Shown: one piece after another, positions 47,301 through 57,200 of the stretch
Layout: every line of letters begins with the position of its first letter
Numbering within the stretch: the first letter of the stretch is position 1
Source: Fragum whitleyi
Lineage: Eukaryota; Mollusca; Bivalvia; Cardiida; Cardiidae
Reading direction: 5' to 3'
Length of the DNA stretch: 64,000 bases
NCBI GenBank assembly: GCA_948146395.1
Contig: OX411543.1
Location: 51,316,017-51,380,016, forward strand
Made by a program: the position numbers and the translations under genes
Notes under the pieces: model-generated
Told to the model about the DNA's origin: nothing
Databases searched by the model: none
What the model saw: the letters and a program-made list of their open reading frames with translations, nothing else

Positions 47301-50300
47301 TCATAGTAGTATAGATAGTTGGATAGATCTTAATAATGAAATGTTAAGTGCACAAGAACAATATTGGCCTATGTTGTTTTGAAGACTTCGATTTTGTCGG
47401 ATCGTATCTCCAAAAACATAATTGCTACCATCTCGAAACTTCACAACAGGATAGATTTCATTGCGATGAACGGCAGTTCTCAACAAATTTTGCTTGTGAA
47501 AATTTTTAGTTTATTTTTCTATGTTGTTATAAAGACTTGCATTTTGTTCGGAGAATATCTCCTAAAGTATAATAGCTAGTAACTTGAAACTTCTTGGGTG
47601 GATAGACCTCATTGAGGATGATTGAAGTAAAAACAACAACAACAACTCTTGCTTTCTTGATTTTGAAGTTACAGTTAACAACATTGTGAAATTGACAAGG
47701 TGAATGATTTTGGAAAGATTTAGGAATGAAATTCATTGAATGTGTGGAACGAGTTTTGAGTGAATTTAATGGGAGGTAATCCATTATCGCAAATTTTGTT
47801 CAGGATGAACAAAATTAGCGATGCTGATTACCTACCTTTGATAAAATATAAACACAAGTTCTATAGATAGCTTCCTAAATCTTCAAGAACCTGTTAAACG
47901 CTTACAATTTGAATTATGTCAGTGAAATCGCGATTTTACTCTGTACAAATTTATATTGAATTACGTTGTTGATTCTATGTTTTTAAATGGGTTTGAGCGT
48001 TTTTGAATGGTATGAGTGAGCGTTTTGGAATGAATGGAGCGCTGAGTTAGCGATTTAGAATGGTTTTGATTGAGGTGAATGTCAATTTCACGATGTAACT
48101 AACTGTTGTACATTTTTTTTTTATTACTTTAAGTGACGGACAGCCAGATCACCAACACGGAGAACTTGTCGAATTTCATCACCTCGGTATATCGGGGAAA
48201 GACGAAATAACGCCACAAAACTGGAATCTGAAGACATTCGACTCCATTAGGAAAATGCTTGGACATGAAGATGTAAGTTAAAAAATTCGACGGCGTAAGT
48301 TACAAAACATAGTGATGTCAGGGTCATAGGGTCCGAAATAACCCCCATACCACCATATAGACTAATAACGATTATTATTAGTCTATATGGTGATAGGGGG
48401 GTTATTTCGGACCCCTATGGTAAGGGTAGATATGTGAGTTTCTGCTACAGATTAGAATCACTCATTTTAGTAAGCATAGTACACGTATCAGTATAATTCG
48501 AAAGACTCTTAACCACAGCTTGACTAAGCTAAAGTTACTACGTTTTAGAATAACATTTACGACATTATTTTACTTTTCTTTACAATGCCCATATTTTTTT
48601 TATTAAGAGATGAGGAGATTATTTTCTAATTTCATGGAGGTATGAAACTGAAAGAACTAATCACACTGTGTGAATACGCGAAGCAGATTCATACATGAGT
48701 GTAATTCGGGTTTCAATTTCAGTTTCACACCTCCATGAAATTGGAAAAAATACGCTTTTCATATCTTATAGTTAAATACCATGAAGCAAAAATGTAAGAA
48801 TTTCTTCATTATAAAACATATTTCTTGCGGGACTACTTGGAGCGCAAGGTTAAGAATAGCTGCATACTCAAGATTGTTTTCATTGAGGAATATAACCAAT
48901 TTTTTACCGATTCAGAATGCACGAAAATTGGTGATATCAACCAGTGTTAAAATATTTCAGAAAAACGTCCTAAACCTCCGACTGATCGCTTTTAGGCTAA
49001 ACCCCCGATCAATTGCTTTCTGGCCAAACTTCCGACTTATTGCTTTCTGGCCTATTCTCCGACTGATCGCTTTCTGGCCAAACCTCCGACTGATTGCTTT
49101 CTGGCCAAACCTCCGACTGATTGTTTTCAGGCCAAGCCTCCGACTGATTGCTTTCTGGCGTTGTATTGATGTAAATATTACGGAGTATAGCCCAGTTATC
49201 TACGTTCAGGATGCAAACCAATGCAAACTGTTTGTAAAATATTATTCGCTTTGCAATTGGACTTGTGTTCAAAGGAGGGTTATATTTGTAATTTATTTTA
49301 CGCCTTTGGTCTCGATATCCTGTCTATAAGTACATATTTGGGTGCTACGCGGAAGGATACAACAGATATTGACAATAAATTATATTATCGAAAGACTTAC
49401 AATAAGCTGATTTTTTTCTTTTAACCAGTTTCATTGCTTAGAATGTGTGCTTTTGGAGAAAAATGTTGCAACCTTTGTGCGATTGTTTTTCTTATGATTT
49501 CTGTAAAGTTGAAATGAATTATCTGAAATGTTGCAACGCTGCATTACTCACAGTTGGGCTATCCTTCAAATCTGCACCAAATGAAGAAATTCTTTTGTCT
49601 ACCTATCTACAACGAATTATCGAGGTTTCTGTGAGCTATCAGTAGTCAGTCGGCCATAAGTAGACATGGCCATTGAAGAATCCTTTGATCGGTCCATCCA
49701 ACGACGTACATGCTGAACAGCTCTCACTTTTTAGATAAGACTTTTCTGCCGGTAGGTTTCCGAAGCATCACAATTCGATCGCATATTATTCGGCAAGATA
49801 CAGTTAACAACATCGTGAAATTGACAAGGTGAATGATTTTGGAATAATTTTGGAATGAAATTGAATGAGTGTGTGGAGCGAGTTTTGAGTGAATTTAATG
49901 GGAGGTAATCCAATATTACAAATTTTGTTCTGGATGAACAAAATTTGCGATATTAATTACCTCCCTTTAAAAAAATATGCATACAAGTTTAAAAAACATC
50001 GTCCTAGTTCTTCAAGAACCTATGAAACGCTTACAATTTGAATTATGTCACTGAAATCGCGATTTTTTTCTATCAAAATTAATTTTGAATGACGTTGTTG
50101 ATTCTATGTTTTTTCAATCGGTTTGAGTGTTTTTGAATGGTTTGAGTGAGTGTTTGGAATGAATGAATGGAGCGCTGAGTGAGCGTTGTAGAATGGTTTT
50201 GATTGAGTTGAATGTCAATTTCACGATGTAACTAACTGTAACTGCTACCGCATATAGACATAAAAAGAATTCGACTAGTTAGATAGAGTTAACAACAATG

Positions 50301-52229
50301 TGTAATTGACAAAATGAATGATTTTTAGCTCCACTGGACGATGGCTAGGGAGGTAATGTTATGGCGTTGTGTCCGTTCATGCGTGCGTAATCTTTTTCTT
50401 TAAACATCTTCTCCTCCCAAACCAATGGACGGATTTTTACGACACTTGGTAGAAATTTCCTTAGGTGAACCTCTTCCTAAATTGCTAGAGAAATTTTAAT
50501 TGACCACCACATATTGGGTTTAAAAGTTTATTAGAGTCTCATTCATATACAAAGCATATTTACAATACAAACAGTTAAAACATACAAACATAGTATATGA
50601 CCATTCCCAGTAAGAATTAAAAAAGACTAAAACGTTATTACAGAACCATGAATATCTGTAAAGGCACACACACACCAGCACACACACGAAAACACACACA
50701 CACACGCACACATACATACACGAAAACATTCATCATAATTCCACATTCATTTAGTATATAAAATTCTACATACATGCAAATTAATATCTGCACCTAAGAT
50801 AATAAAAATAAACATGTGTAGTATATAAAACAAAAATGAGACAAACGCTTATTTTTGGGGGTAAAAAGCCCTACGTTTTGAAATATCGTTACAGGTTTTT
50901 TATTGGCGTGGCAGGGCGGGGCTTATTTTCATTTCAAAACTTTCCTCCCAAACCATTGGGCAAACTTGAATGAAACTTGGCATGGATGTTCCTTTGCAGA
51001 CCCATTTCCCTACTTTTTAGAGAAATTTTGTTTGGCCCAATATGTGCGTGTGATAGGGCTAAGATCTTTAAAATTCTTCTAATTCCCACTCAGTTTGGCC
51101 AAATTAAATGAATATTCCTTAGCTGCACCTTTACTGTTATTGGTCAAAACATTTTGATGGGCCCATATTCGTCCGTGATGCAGGGCAAGGCAATTTTCAC
51201 TTTAAAATCTCAAAACAACTTTTCCTCCCAACCGATTGGACTTATGTCACTGAATCTTGTTCTTGAAAATACGTTTAGAATCATCTTCTTGTTGCAATCA
51301 CCTTTATGTTTAATAATTATTGAGTATTTTGGTGCAAAGCTGGCAAGACTTAGTAAATCATAACAAAATATTTCTAATTAGACTTAAACGTGTTGTTTTC
51401 AGACAGAATGAGATTTGTATAATGAAAGTCTGTAGATGTTAAAGCCAGTGGAGCGACACAGGCCATATTGATTTAATTATTTCAGAATAATATTGGTCGA
51501 GTGGGAAGAGCGATTTTGTGCGAAAAGAAGGGCATAATTCAATATCAATAATTTCTTTAGTGTCGATATTGTCATATCTCCCTTTAAAAACGGTTCTTTG
51601 CTGTTTGTTTTTCCCACAGAATGATCAGACGTTTTTAAAACAACACAATCCATTTATATTGCGGAATGCTTTGATCGATTTGAATGAAGTGTTGATCCAT
51701 TTTGAACGACTGAGAATCGTTTTTGAAAGATTTCTCGGCCTTTTTGTTGATTTGATTGAGTGCTGGGATTGAATGAATGGAACTCTGATTTAGAGAACTA
51801 GAATGATTTTGACCGGAGCGATTGTCAATTTCAAGATGTCACTAACTGTAGTGTAGTTTGTTTTTAAATAATGTAAATTGTATTTCGTTACAAATCTAGA
51901 CGTGTTCACCCTCTCTCACTTTTCAGAGACCCCTAGACCTACTTAAAATAGATATCGAGGGAGGTGAATGGAACAGCATTCCACAAATTCTGAAAACAAA
52001 CGGACTTCAGAGAGCACATGTTAAATTGGTTATAGTGGAATTTCATATTTTATTTACAAAACAAGATCGAGATGCCTATTTTTTGGGTCTACAGACGTTA
52101 CGAGACTTGTACGAAGCTGGTTTTAGAATTTATTATTTTAGAATATGGACTGTGTATTGTCACATACGAAATAAGAAAACTGGCAAGTTTAGGGCTCTTT
52201 GTCACGAAGTTCATTTTGTGAGGGTTTAA
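38160..52229 (+). CDS. METTL24: METTL24-like methyltransferase, complete in six coding exons
   Basis: Six exons (38160-38390, 43278-43384, 44368-44487, 45998-46072, 48134-48272, 51927-52229) splice at GT/AG sites into one 324-codon frame. Residues 6-23 form a hydrophobic segment after a short basic N-terminus (MKRQ), so the protein is probably a signal-anchored, lumen-facing (type II) membrane protein. Residues 114-177 carry RMRHIGNDYDGGYHVC, AYSFG and CEVHSFDP, and residues 230-239 carry LKIDIEGGEW. In METTL24-type proteins these correspond to the SAM-binding glycine/acidic motifs and a conserved IDIEG motif. Human METTL24 is, from memory, about 366 residues, so this is near full length. The substrate is unknown. 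Introns of 0.98-4.9 kb are loaded with MITE-1 copies. An ATTAAA at 52525-52530 is a possible poly(A) signal. The family call is firm; orthology versus a paralogue is not. Confidence 0.88.
39253..39480 (+). repeat. 3 x 76-bp tandem repeat
   Basis: Units contain GAGTTCAATTGAAAATTTTC and GGAGGTGCGTTTTTATTGCG at 76-bp spacing (39261, 39337, 39413). The first two are almost identical. Confidence 0.9.
39564..39599. repeat. (GT)n then 17-G run
   Basis: GTGTGT... followed by CG and an uninterrupted G tract. G-quadruplex-capable and error-prone in sequencing. Confidence 0.95.
39600..42134. other. Intron 1 of METTL24-like gene, mostly unassigned
   Basis: No exon is supported. A possible inverted pair AGTAGATGGTTCT (40288) / AGAACCATCTAC (41057) encloses two tRNA-like B boxes (GGTTCAAATC near 40592; reversed GGTTCGAACC near 41004). 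This is too weak to name. Confidence 0.35.
42136..42712 (+). mobile_element. MITE-1 copy, diverged, with an insertion
   Basis: CAGTTAACAACACTGTGAAA start, GGGAGGTAGCACATAATCG and ACAAATCAGACGC, ending CTTTCACGATG. The element at 42353-42481 splits it. Confidence 0.7.
42353..42481. mobile_element. Hairpin MITE-2 copy 1
   Basis: GCCCTGCGTTCAGG / CCTGAACGGGGGC ends and AAACGGTACAAACAG / CTGTTTGCACCGTTT arms. The flanks CTGCTTTCACAGA and CTGTTTTGACAGA look like a worn 13-bp duplication. The second copy is at 62368-62512. Confidence 0.75.
42808..43045 (+). mobile_element. SINE-C, tRNA-headed
   Basis: GCCTCGGTGGCCTAGTGGTA (A-box region), GGTGGTTCTAGCCCC (worn B box), then CGGGGTGTGTTTATGTGCAA and AAATGGGTAGCAGTGTG. 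Confidence 0.65.
43278..43384 (+). CDS. METTL24: METTL24-like coding exon 2
   Basis: The exon lies between ATTAACAG and GTAAAT. Its 35 codons plus two bases include KFDTSRYIDSDGRVFIPNE and TRDELEELYY. Confidence 0.85.
43442..43480. repeat. Perfect 17-bp-arm hairpin
   Basis: CCCTAGTCAGTCTGCGC pairs exactly with GCGCAGTCTGACTAGGG around GAAAT. It resembles the family B core and lies 57 bp after the exon 2 donor. Confidence 0.85.
44368..44487 (+). CDS. METTL24: METTL24-like coding exon 3
   Basis: The exon lies between ATTTTACAG and GTAAGA. It encodes RMRHIGNDYDGGYHVCEPAL and CLAYSFG, the start of the methyltransferase core, with conserved-looking cysteines. Confidence 0.88.
44525..45440 (+). 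mobile_element. Family B element with expanded minisatellite
   Basis: Left part CGCCTGTGCGTAAGATTTCC, internal CTGTGCATCCGCACAG and TATCTGTAGAACATCAG match 6328 and 8276. The right end is expanded into the 32-bp array and closes with AAATGTCTCGCACATGCTC. Confidence 0.85.
44718..45421 (+). repeat. Minisatellite, 22 x 32 bp
   Basis: The unit is GCCTCTCACACACATTTCAA plus ACTGTTTGAAAC. Variants are mostly C/T at two positions; one unit has AATGTCTCGC. Each unit holds TTCAAACTGTTTGAA, a perfect inverted repeat. There are no unique spacers. Confidence 0.97.
45998..46072 (+). CDS. METTL24: METTL24-like coding exon 4
   Basis: This 75-bp exon lies between TTGTTTCAG and GTAAGT. It encodes KDYSFDDGLAFHYNCEVHSF followed by DP, the acidic SAM-contact-type motif. 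Confidence 0.87.
46113..46440 (+). repeat. Dispersed repeat 'ATGCCCCCGCATCGATAGATC' type
   Basis: The head TATGCCCCCG...CGGGGGCATA is a hairpin. Then come (CTGTCTGTCCGT)n, ACTTAACCTTGCCAATATC, GACAAGGTCAAGGTCAT and a closing GGGGGCATTCGTGTTTCAC. It lies 41 bp after the exon 4 donor. Confidence 0.75.
46887..47240 (+). mobile_element. MITE-1 copy, diverged
   Basis: CTGTTAGAAATATCGTGAAA start, GAATGATTATGGAATGAAAT, CGGAGCGTTTTTGAGCG and ending GTCAATTTCACGATGTGATA. Confidence 0.7.
47672..48105 (+). mobile_element. MITE-1 copy in intron 4
   Basis: CAGTTAACAACATTGTGAAA to CACGATGTAACTAACTG. The central hairpin GGGAGGTAATCCATTATCGC with TTTTGTTCAGGATGAACAAA is intact. The following exon starts at 48134. 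Confidence 0.9.
48134..48272 (+). CDS. METTL24: METTL24-like coding exon 5
   Basis: The exon lies between TACTTTAAG and GTAAGT. It encodes HGELVEFHHLGISGKDE and WNLKTFDSIRKMLGHED, and ends in phase 0. It starts only 28 bp after a MITE-1 copy (47672-48105), so the transposon abuts the 3' splice site. Confidence 0.86.
48324..48420. repeat. Hairpin, ~45-bp arms
   Basis: GGTCCGAAATAACCCCC and CATATAGACTAATAA pair with TTATTAGTCTATATG and GGGGGTTATTTCGGACC. Confidence 0.88.
48600..48780. mobile_element. Foldback family C copy 2
   Basis: AAGAGATGAGGAGATTAT, TTTCATGGAGGTATGAAACT and GCAGATTCATACATGAGTGT match 6678-6862. A partial third copy follows the gene at about 52258-52300. Confidence 0.78.
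48976..49159 (+). repeat. ~7 x 27-bp tandem repeat
   Basis: The unit is CTCCGACTGATTGCTTTCTG plus GCCAAAC. Because 27 is divisible by three it keeps long frames open on both strands (a LRLIAFWPN repeat on +). Confidence 0.9.
49801..50238 (+). mobile_element. MITE-1 copy, near consensus
   Basis: TA-CAGTTAACAACATCGTGAAA to CGATGTAACTAACTG-TA. The full central hairpin GGGAGGTAATCCAATATTAC ... ATTAATTACCTCCC is present. Good reference copy. Confidence 0.92.
50287..51460 (+). repeat. MITE-1 5' stub joined to a family A variant
   Basis: 50287-50323 is a truncated MITE-1 start (GAGTTAACAACAATGTGTAA). Then TTTTAGCTCCACTGGACGAT begins a family A-like repeat with CATCTTCTCCTCCCAAACCA units, ending AGTGGAGCGACACAGGCCAT. 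A CACA-rich patch lies at about 50668-50722. Confidence 0.65.
51480..51848 (+). mobile_element. MITE-1 copy, 5'-eroded
   Basis: TCATATCTCCCTTTAAAA, GAATGATCAGACG, GATTGAATGAATGGAACTCT and an ending GATGTCACTAACTG-TA. It ends 78 bp before exon 6 of the METTL24-like gene. Confidence 0.75.
51927..52229 (+). CDS. METTL24: METTL24-like coding exon 6 (terminal)
   Basis: The acceptor CACTTTTCAG is followed by 100 codons and TAA. Key stretches are LLKIDIEGGEWNSIPQIL, VKLVIVEFHILF and the C-terminal RALCHEVHFVRV. Confidence 0.9.
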   Translation, partial: RPLDLLKIDIEGGEWNSIPQILKTNGLQRAHVKLVIVEFHILFTKQDRDAYFLGLQTLRDLYEAGFRIYYFRIWTVYCHIRNKKTGKFRALCHEVHFVRV

Positions 52230-52928
52230 GTACGGTATTGATAACCATTGTTTAAGATCTAAAGAGATTTTTTTTGATTCCATAAAGGTATGAAACGGGA
52301 AAAATAACAATGACACGGAATCGAAGCCTCGGATATCAAAACCGTGTTGATTCCCGATTGATTATGGAGTGACCTCACTGGAATTTTCTTCCGGAGGTCA
52401 TTGTATGGTAAAAGTAGATCCTTTAGAAAAAGTAGTGCGACATTGAAACGTTATATTTTAGGGTAAAATAGTAACCCATGTGCTCATTTTTGTTCTTTTC
52501 ACCTAGTTTTGCATCTCTTCTTTGATTAAACGCTTGATTTGACCTTCTCTATGTACGATTTCCTTTGCGAAAGGACGGATAACGGGTGGGGGTCGTACCC
52601 AAAGTAGCTGTCCTCTTCATGGGTGGAAAAAAGACGGTACCTCTAATTAAGCTTGGGTACCGCAAAAGTTGAAGGGAGTTTCCCGAGGTTTTTTCTTACT
52701 TTAAGGTAGGACATTGAGCGAAGATGAAGGGCTAAAGAGGTCAAAGGTCAATCCTTTCTGTGGAACCGACCACAGCACCGGAATAGAGTGCAATTTTATA
52801 TAGAACAAAGACGGCCCAAAGTCCGGTGGGGTCACTCCTTATGTACTTATTAATCCCGAGGACCATCAGAAGAATCGTAAAGGGTTCCTGCTTCGAAAAA
52901 CTGTATGGGACTGAAAAGACCAATCAAT
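52230..52928. other. 3' flank of METTL24-like gene
   Basis: A foldback family C fragment (AAGAGATTTTTTTTGATTCC) lies at about 52261. ATTAAA at 52525-52530 is a possible poly(A) signal. Nothing else was recognised. Confidence 0.45.
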
Positions 52929-52929
52929 A

Positions 52930-53389
52930 CAGTTAACAACATCGTGAAATTGACAAGGTGGATGATTTTGGAATTATTTTAGAAAGAAATTGAATGAGTG
53001 TGTGGAGCGAGTTTTGAGTGAATTTAATGGGAGGTAATCCAATATTGCAAATTTTGTTCTGGATGAACAAAATTTGCGATATTAATTACCTCCCTTTAAT
53101 ACAATATGCATACAAGTTAAAAAAATATCGTCCTATTTCTTCAAGAACCTATGAAACGCTTACAATTTGAATTATGTCAATGAAATCGCGATTTTTCTCT
53201 ATCAAAATTTATTTTGAATGTCGTTGTTGATTCTATGTTTTTCAATCGGTTTGAGTGTTTTTGAATGGCTTGAGTGAGTGTTTGAATGAATGAATGAATG
53301 AATGAATGAATGAATGAATGAAGCGCTGATTGAGCGATTAAGAATGTTTTTGATTGAGATTAATGTCAATTTCACGATGAAACTAACTG
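52930..53389 (+). mobile_element. MITE-1 copy with (GAAT)n expansion
   Basis: TA-CAGTTAACAACATCGTGAAA to ATGAAACTAACTG-TA. At 53285-53320 the family's GAATGAATGAATG motif has grown to about nine GAAT units. Confidence 0.92.
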
Positions 53390-53657
53390 TAAGAATATCG
53401 TCTAGGCCAACTCTTTGAGTTCTTTTGTATATATGATACACCACATAGACATCAAAACAGGTATTCTTTACAGATCGATGTTGGGCGACTGAAACATCGT
53501 AAAAACAGCTTAATAGCCGTAGTTACGACTTTTGGATTATCTATCCACGAAACACTTTGAATCAAGATTGTAGAAAATCACGGATGTCATTAGTCGTCCA
53601 AATGGAAGATTTGGGAAACCAAACGTGCAGCCCCATTAATTAACATCTTTATTATAA

Positions 53658-54092
53658 CTGTTATCGACATCGTCAAATTGACAAATTGAATTATTTTGGC
53701 ATGATTTTGGAAAGGAATTGAGTGATTTCGATGAGTGAGTTTTAATTGACATTAACAGGAGGTAATCTAATTTTGCTAATTTTGTTCAGCATGAACAAAA
53801 TTAGCGATTTTTATTACCTCCCTTTAATAAGCATTTAAGTTATATAAATAGCTTCCTCTTTCTTCAAGAACCAATCAGACACCTTCAATTCCATTCATGT
53901 CAGTGAAAGTGCGTTTTTTTATAATCGATATATTTTGAATGTTGTTGTTGATTTTATCTTTCTTTTTAGTCAATTTGGGGCGTTTTTGAATAGTTTGAGT
54001 GAGTGTATGGAATGAAGGAATGGAGTGCTAAGCGAGGGATTTAGAATGGGTTTGATTGAGATGACTGTCAATTTCATGATGTAACTAACTCT
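53658..54092 (+). mobile_element. MITE-1 copy
   Basis: CTGTTATCGACATCGTCAAA start (worn), central AGGAGGTAATCTAATTTTGC hairpin, ending TCATGATGTAACTAACT. Confidence 0.8.
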
Positions 54093-54192
54093 CTGAATTG
54101 TTTAATAACATTGTATCATTATTTTATCATTATAATTGTTTTCATTATAACTTTTATCATTATTATCATTATTGTCATCCTTTTATAAGTTT

Positions 54193-54667
54193 ATTTTGAT
54201 TGGACAATCAATATATTGAATGAAGGCAGCGATCTGTTAATTATGTGCTCACCATTAATATCAATTATTTGTATGAGATTTAAGGTGGTGGTACGGTATT
54301 AGTTCCGCAACGTTTTGGAGGTCATAAAATTTTACAGTTTTCAGCGAGTTTCCGAATGATTTCATTAGGAAACTCCGGTTAACAATGTAAAATCAAAGCA
54401 CTGAAAGTACTATAAGTGTGAGTTTTGATTGGACAATCGATATATTGAATGACGGCAGCGATCTGTTAATTATTTGCACACCATTATTATCATTTATTTG
54501 TATGAGATTTAAGGTGGTGGACCCGTATTAGTTCCGCAACGTTTTTTTTTTTGATGTCATAAACTTTAACTGTGCTTACCGACGTCTCCTTATAATTTCA
54601 TTAAGTAACTTAAAATCATACGTTCCGAAATGTTGCGGAACTATTACGGGTCCACTACCTTAAGTTA
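54193..54667 (+). repeat. Direct duplication carrying foldback family D
   Basis: GATTGGACAATCAATATATTG... (54198) and GATTGGACAATCGATATATTG (54428) start two ~230-bp units. Each runs into AAGGTGGTGG-type family D. The second (54508-54667) is a full foldback ending ATTACGGGTCCACTACCTTA; the first is truncated. Confidence 0.82.
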
Positions 54668-54689
54668 ATTTTTAAGATTACTATAGTTA

Positions 54690-55030
54690 AATCGCGTAGG
54701 TTGGCGTACCTACACATGGTTTCCTGCCACTTCTCACAATCACAACATTCATTCCGAGCCAGCAGCTGCCTATTCCGCCAGGACGTTCCTCTTACCAATT
54801 CTTACCTAGACAAATGAATTATGTATAACTCGAATACAGTATTGTGACTTGTGATTACAATACATTTGTATGCAATCGACGAGTCAAAATAGCGAATTCT
54901 ACTTATACATATACATTTATTTGTATCGAATGTCGGATGAAATCCGGTCGAACAGGGGTTGGAGCTCACGACCCTATGACTTACTGCCCAAGGCGATATG
55001 GATTGATATAGCTTGGCTCGGCCATAAACA
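54690..55030 (-). mobile_element. SINE-A-like pieces, reversed
   Basis: 54695-54790 has a worn SINE-A core (GCCAGCAGCTGCCTATTCC). 54943-55030 has a tRNA-like reversed segment with CACGACCCTATGACTTACTG. They may belong to one degraded insertion. Confidence 0.4.
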
Positions 55031-55259
55031 AACATTGTATCCATGACTGGTAGTCGGAAAACAGGTCCGAGCTAATGGATGTTTTTCTTTCTTAAAAGTA
55101 AATCTAATTTGAATAAAAGTTTTATCTGAACCTGTACTTGTTTGTTTATAAAGCGTCTGATTGGTCCACGAAGACAAAGGGACAGAAAAGTACCGTAAAG
55201 GCTCTAATATTACCCCGGAGTTATACAAGTAGCATCCCGTTTCAATAAGCGTGACAAAG

Positions 55260-55490
55260 ATTTTGATGCGCACTCAGAAGGCGACCAACATAGAATATAT
55301 AGGAAAAAGACGATATGTTGACTGTGACAAAATATTTATGTCCTCCGTCCGCATCTTTTCTATGACTTGAGCGTTGGTGAGTGGTCAAAACATCGTAACT
55401 ACAGCTTGAATAAGCTGTAGTTTCGATGTTCTGATCATTCATAAACGAGGATTTATTTATTTTACGCACTTGCGTAATGTGCGTAATGGT
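55260..55490 (-). repeat. Repeat family I, reversed copy
   Basis: GCACTCAGAAGGCGACCAAC, ACTACAGCTTGAATAAGCTG and CACTTGCGTAATGTGCGTAA mirror 21950-22195. Confidence 0.72.
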
Positions 55491-55977
55491 TACGCCCTTG
55501 GTTTCTTTTAGAAGTGGTGGAACTTTATTAGAGGCTTAAGATGTAACGACGTGGAAAATGATTAAAAGCACATTTCTTTAGAACTTGAGAATATACTTTT
55601 CTTAGTCAAGATTAAACCAAACGAAATTTCTGAATGATACTGATTTATCATAGTGTAGGAGTGAGGTTTACAGGACTTTTGATATAATGTAGGGAGCAGT
55701 ATACCAAGAAAACCAAAGAAAAAAAATTAAATCAAGTTATATATTTTAGCTCTAAATTTACACAAAGGCTGAAGTTAATCTTTGGTCTGGAAAACTTATA
55801 TTTTTACCATCAGCTAAAATCATTACATTGATTTGGTGGGTATAGGGGTTTATCAGGGGCTTCATTTTTTAAAAAAAAATATCAGTCAAAACTGGTCGAT
55901 TTTGACGTCTAAAGGGGTCGAGTGGGCTTATATTAGATCATGGAGTTCTAGTTAAAGTTTTAAGATATGTGTAGATT
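55491..55977. other. Non-coding, nothing recognised
   Basis: AT-rich. No supported feature. Confidence 0.45.
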
Positions 55978-56148
55978 TTTTTTTAACGGAGTTGTAACAA
56001 AATATCGCTTATTTCGTCCAGTTTTACGAATTAAGCGATGTTATATTACCTCTCTCCAATCTCATTCAAAATTCGATAAACAAACTTATTCAATTTCATC
56101 CCGAAATCATTCCACCATGTCAATTTTATGATGTTATTACCTATTGTC
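55978..56148 (-). mobile_element. MITE-1 relative, half copy
   Basis: A core hairpin AATATCGCTTATTTCGTCCA/GTTTTACGAATTAAGCG with TTACCTCTCTCC, then TTCAATTTCATCCCGAAATC and GTCAATTTTATGATGTTAT. Confidence 0.65.
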
Positions 56149-56524
56149 TTAAGAAACAACGAGTTCATTTCTCTATTCAGCTTGTACATGTATTGAACAA
56201 ATCTTACCGGGCTGTTTATTTTAACAGATTCATCTGGATCTTCAATTCGAATACAGATAGTTTCGATGCGACTAAAATCAATGCAGGGGCATCACGTGAT
56301 CACCATTGATGTTGACCACGAAAAAAACGTCGGCATTTCCACAGCTTTCAAAAATATTGCATCTACATCATAAGAAAGCTTGTGAATCAAAGTCGTCCAT
56401 TCCTGAACAAATTCACCAGCGGTTATAGTTTCCTTTATAATGGACCATAAAAAAACTTTTTATGCTGCGGTCAAAGGTAAATACATGTACATGTGTCTTG
56501 ATGCTTATTGATACTTTTCTTCGT

Positions 56525-56772
56525 TTTGGTTGTATGAATGGAGTCTAACGCCACTTTCAACGTTATTGCAGTAATATTACTGCTGATGCACCTAGCCATG
56601 GATTCCTGTCGTCTTTTACACTAGCATTTCATCCGAGCTTTTGGCGATTCATCCCACTCAGGCGCACTACTTATCATACACCCATTTATAAGAGACAAAT
56701 GAGTCGTGTCACATCGGCTTTTGTCAAATGTAGGATAAAAATGGGCCGAGTCGGAGATTCGAACTCAGAAAT
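56525..56772 (-). mobile_element. SINE-A, diverged, reversed
   Basis: GGAGTCTAACGCCACTTTCA, CATGGATTCCTGTC and reversed B box GAGATTCGAACTC. It abuts the 5'-truncated MITE-1 at 56775. Confidence 0.6.
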
Positions 56773-56774
56773 GT

Positions 56775-57200
56775 AGGTGAATGATTTTGGAATAATTTTG
56801 GAATGAAATTGAATGATTGTGTGGAGCGAGTTTTGGGTGAAATTTAGGGGAGGTAATCCAATATTGCTTATTTTGTTCAAGATGAACAAAATTAGCGATA
56901 TCCATTACCTCCCTTAAAATACATAAAATCCTGTTATTTGTTTCCTTTTTCTTGAAGAACAAATCAGAATTTGAAATATGTCATTGAATTCGCGGGTTTT
57001 TTTTTTTTTTTTTTTTTTTTGTTTTGTTTTTTTTCATTTATATTTATTTTGAATGTAGCTGTTGATTGTATACTTTTAGTCATTTGGAGCGTTTTTGATC
57101 GATTTGAGTGAATTTTTTGAATGAGTGAATGGAGCGCTGAGTGAGTGATTTAGAATAGTTTTGATCGAGATTAATGTCAATTTCACGATGTAATTAACTG
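56775..57200 (+). mobile_element. MITE-1 copy, 5' end lost
   Basis: GGTGAATGATTTTGGAATAA start, central GGGGAGGTAATCCAATATTG hairpin, T-run at about 56997-57020, ending GATGTAATTAACTG-TA. Confidence 0.85.

Noticed and set aside
48781..49329. 182-codon frame with LRLIAFWPN repeats
   Set aside because: Caused by a 27-bp tandem repeat in an intron; no family signal and no splice support.
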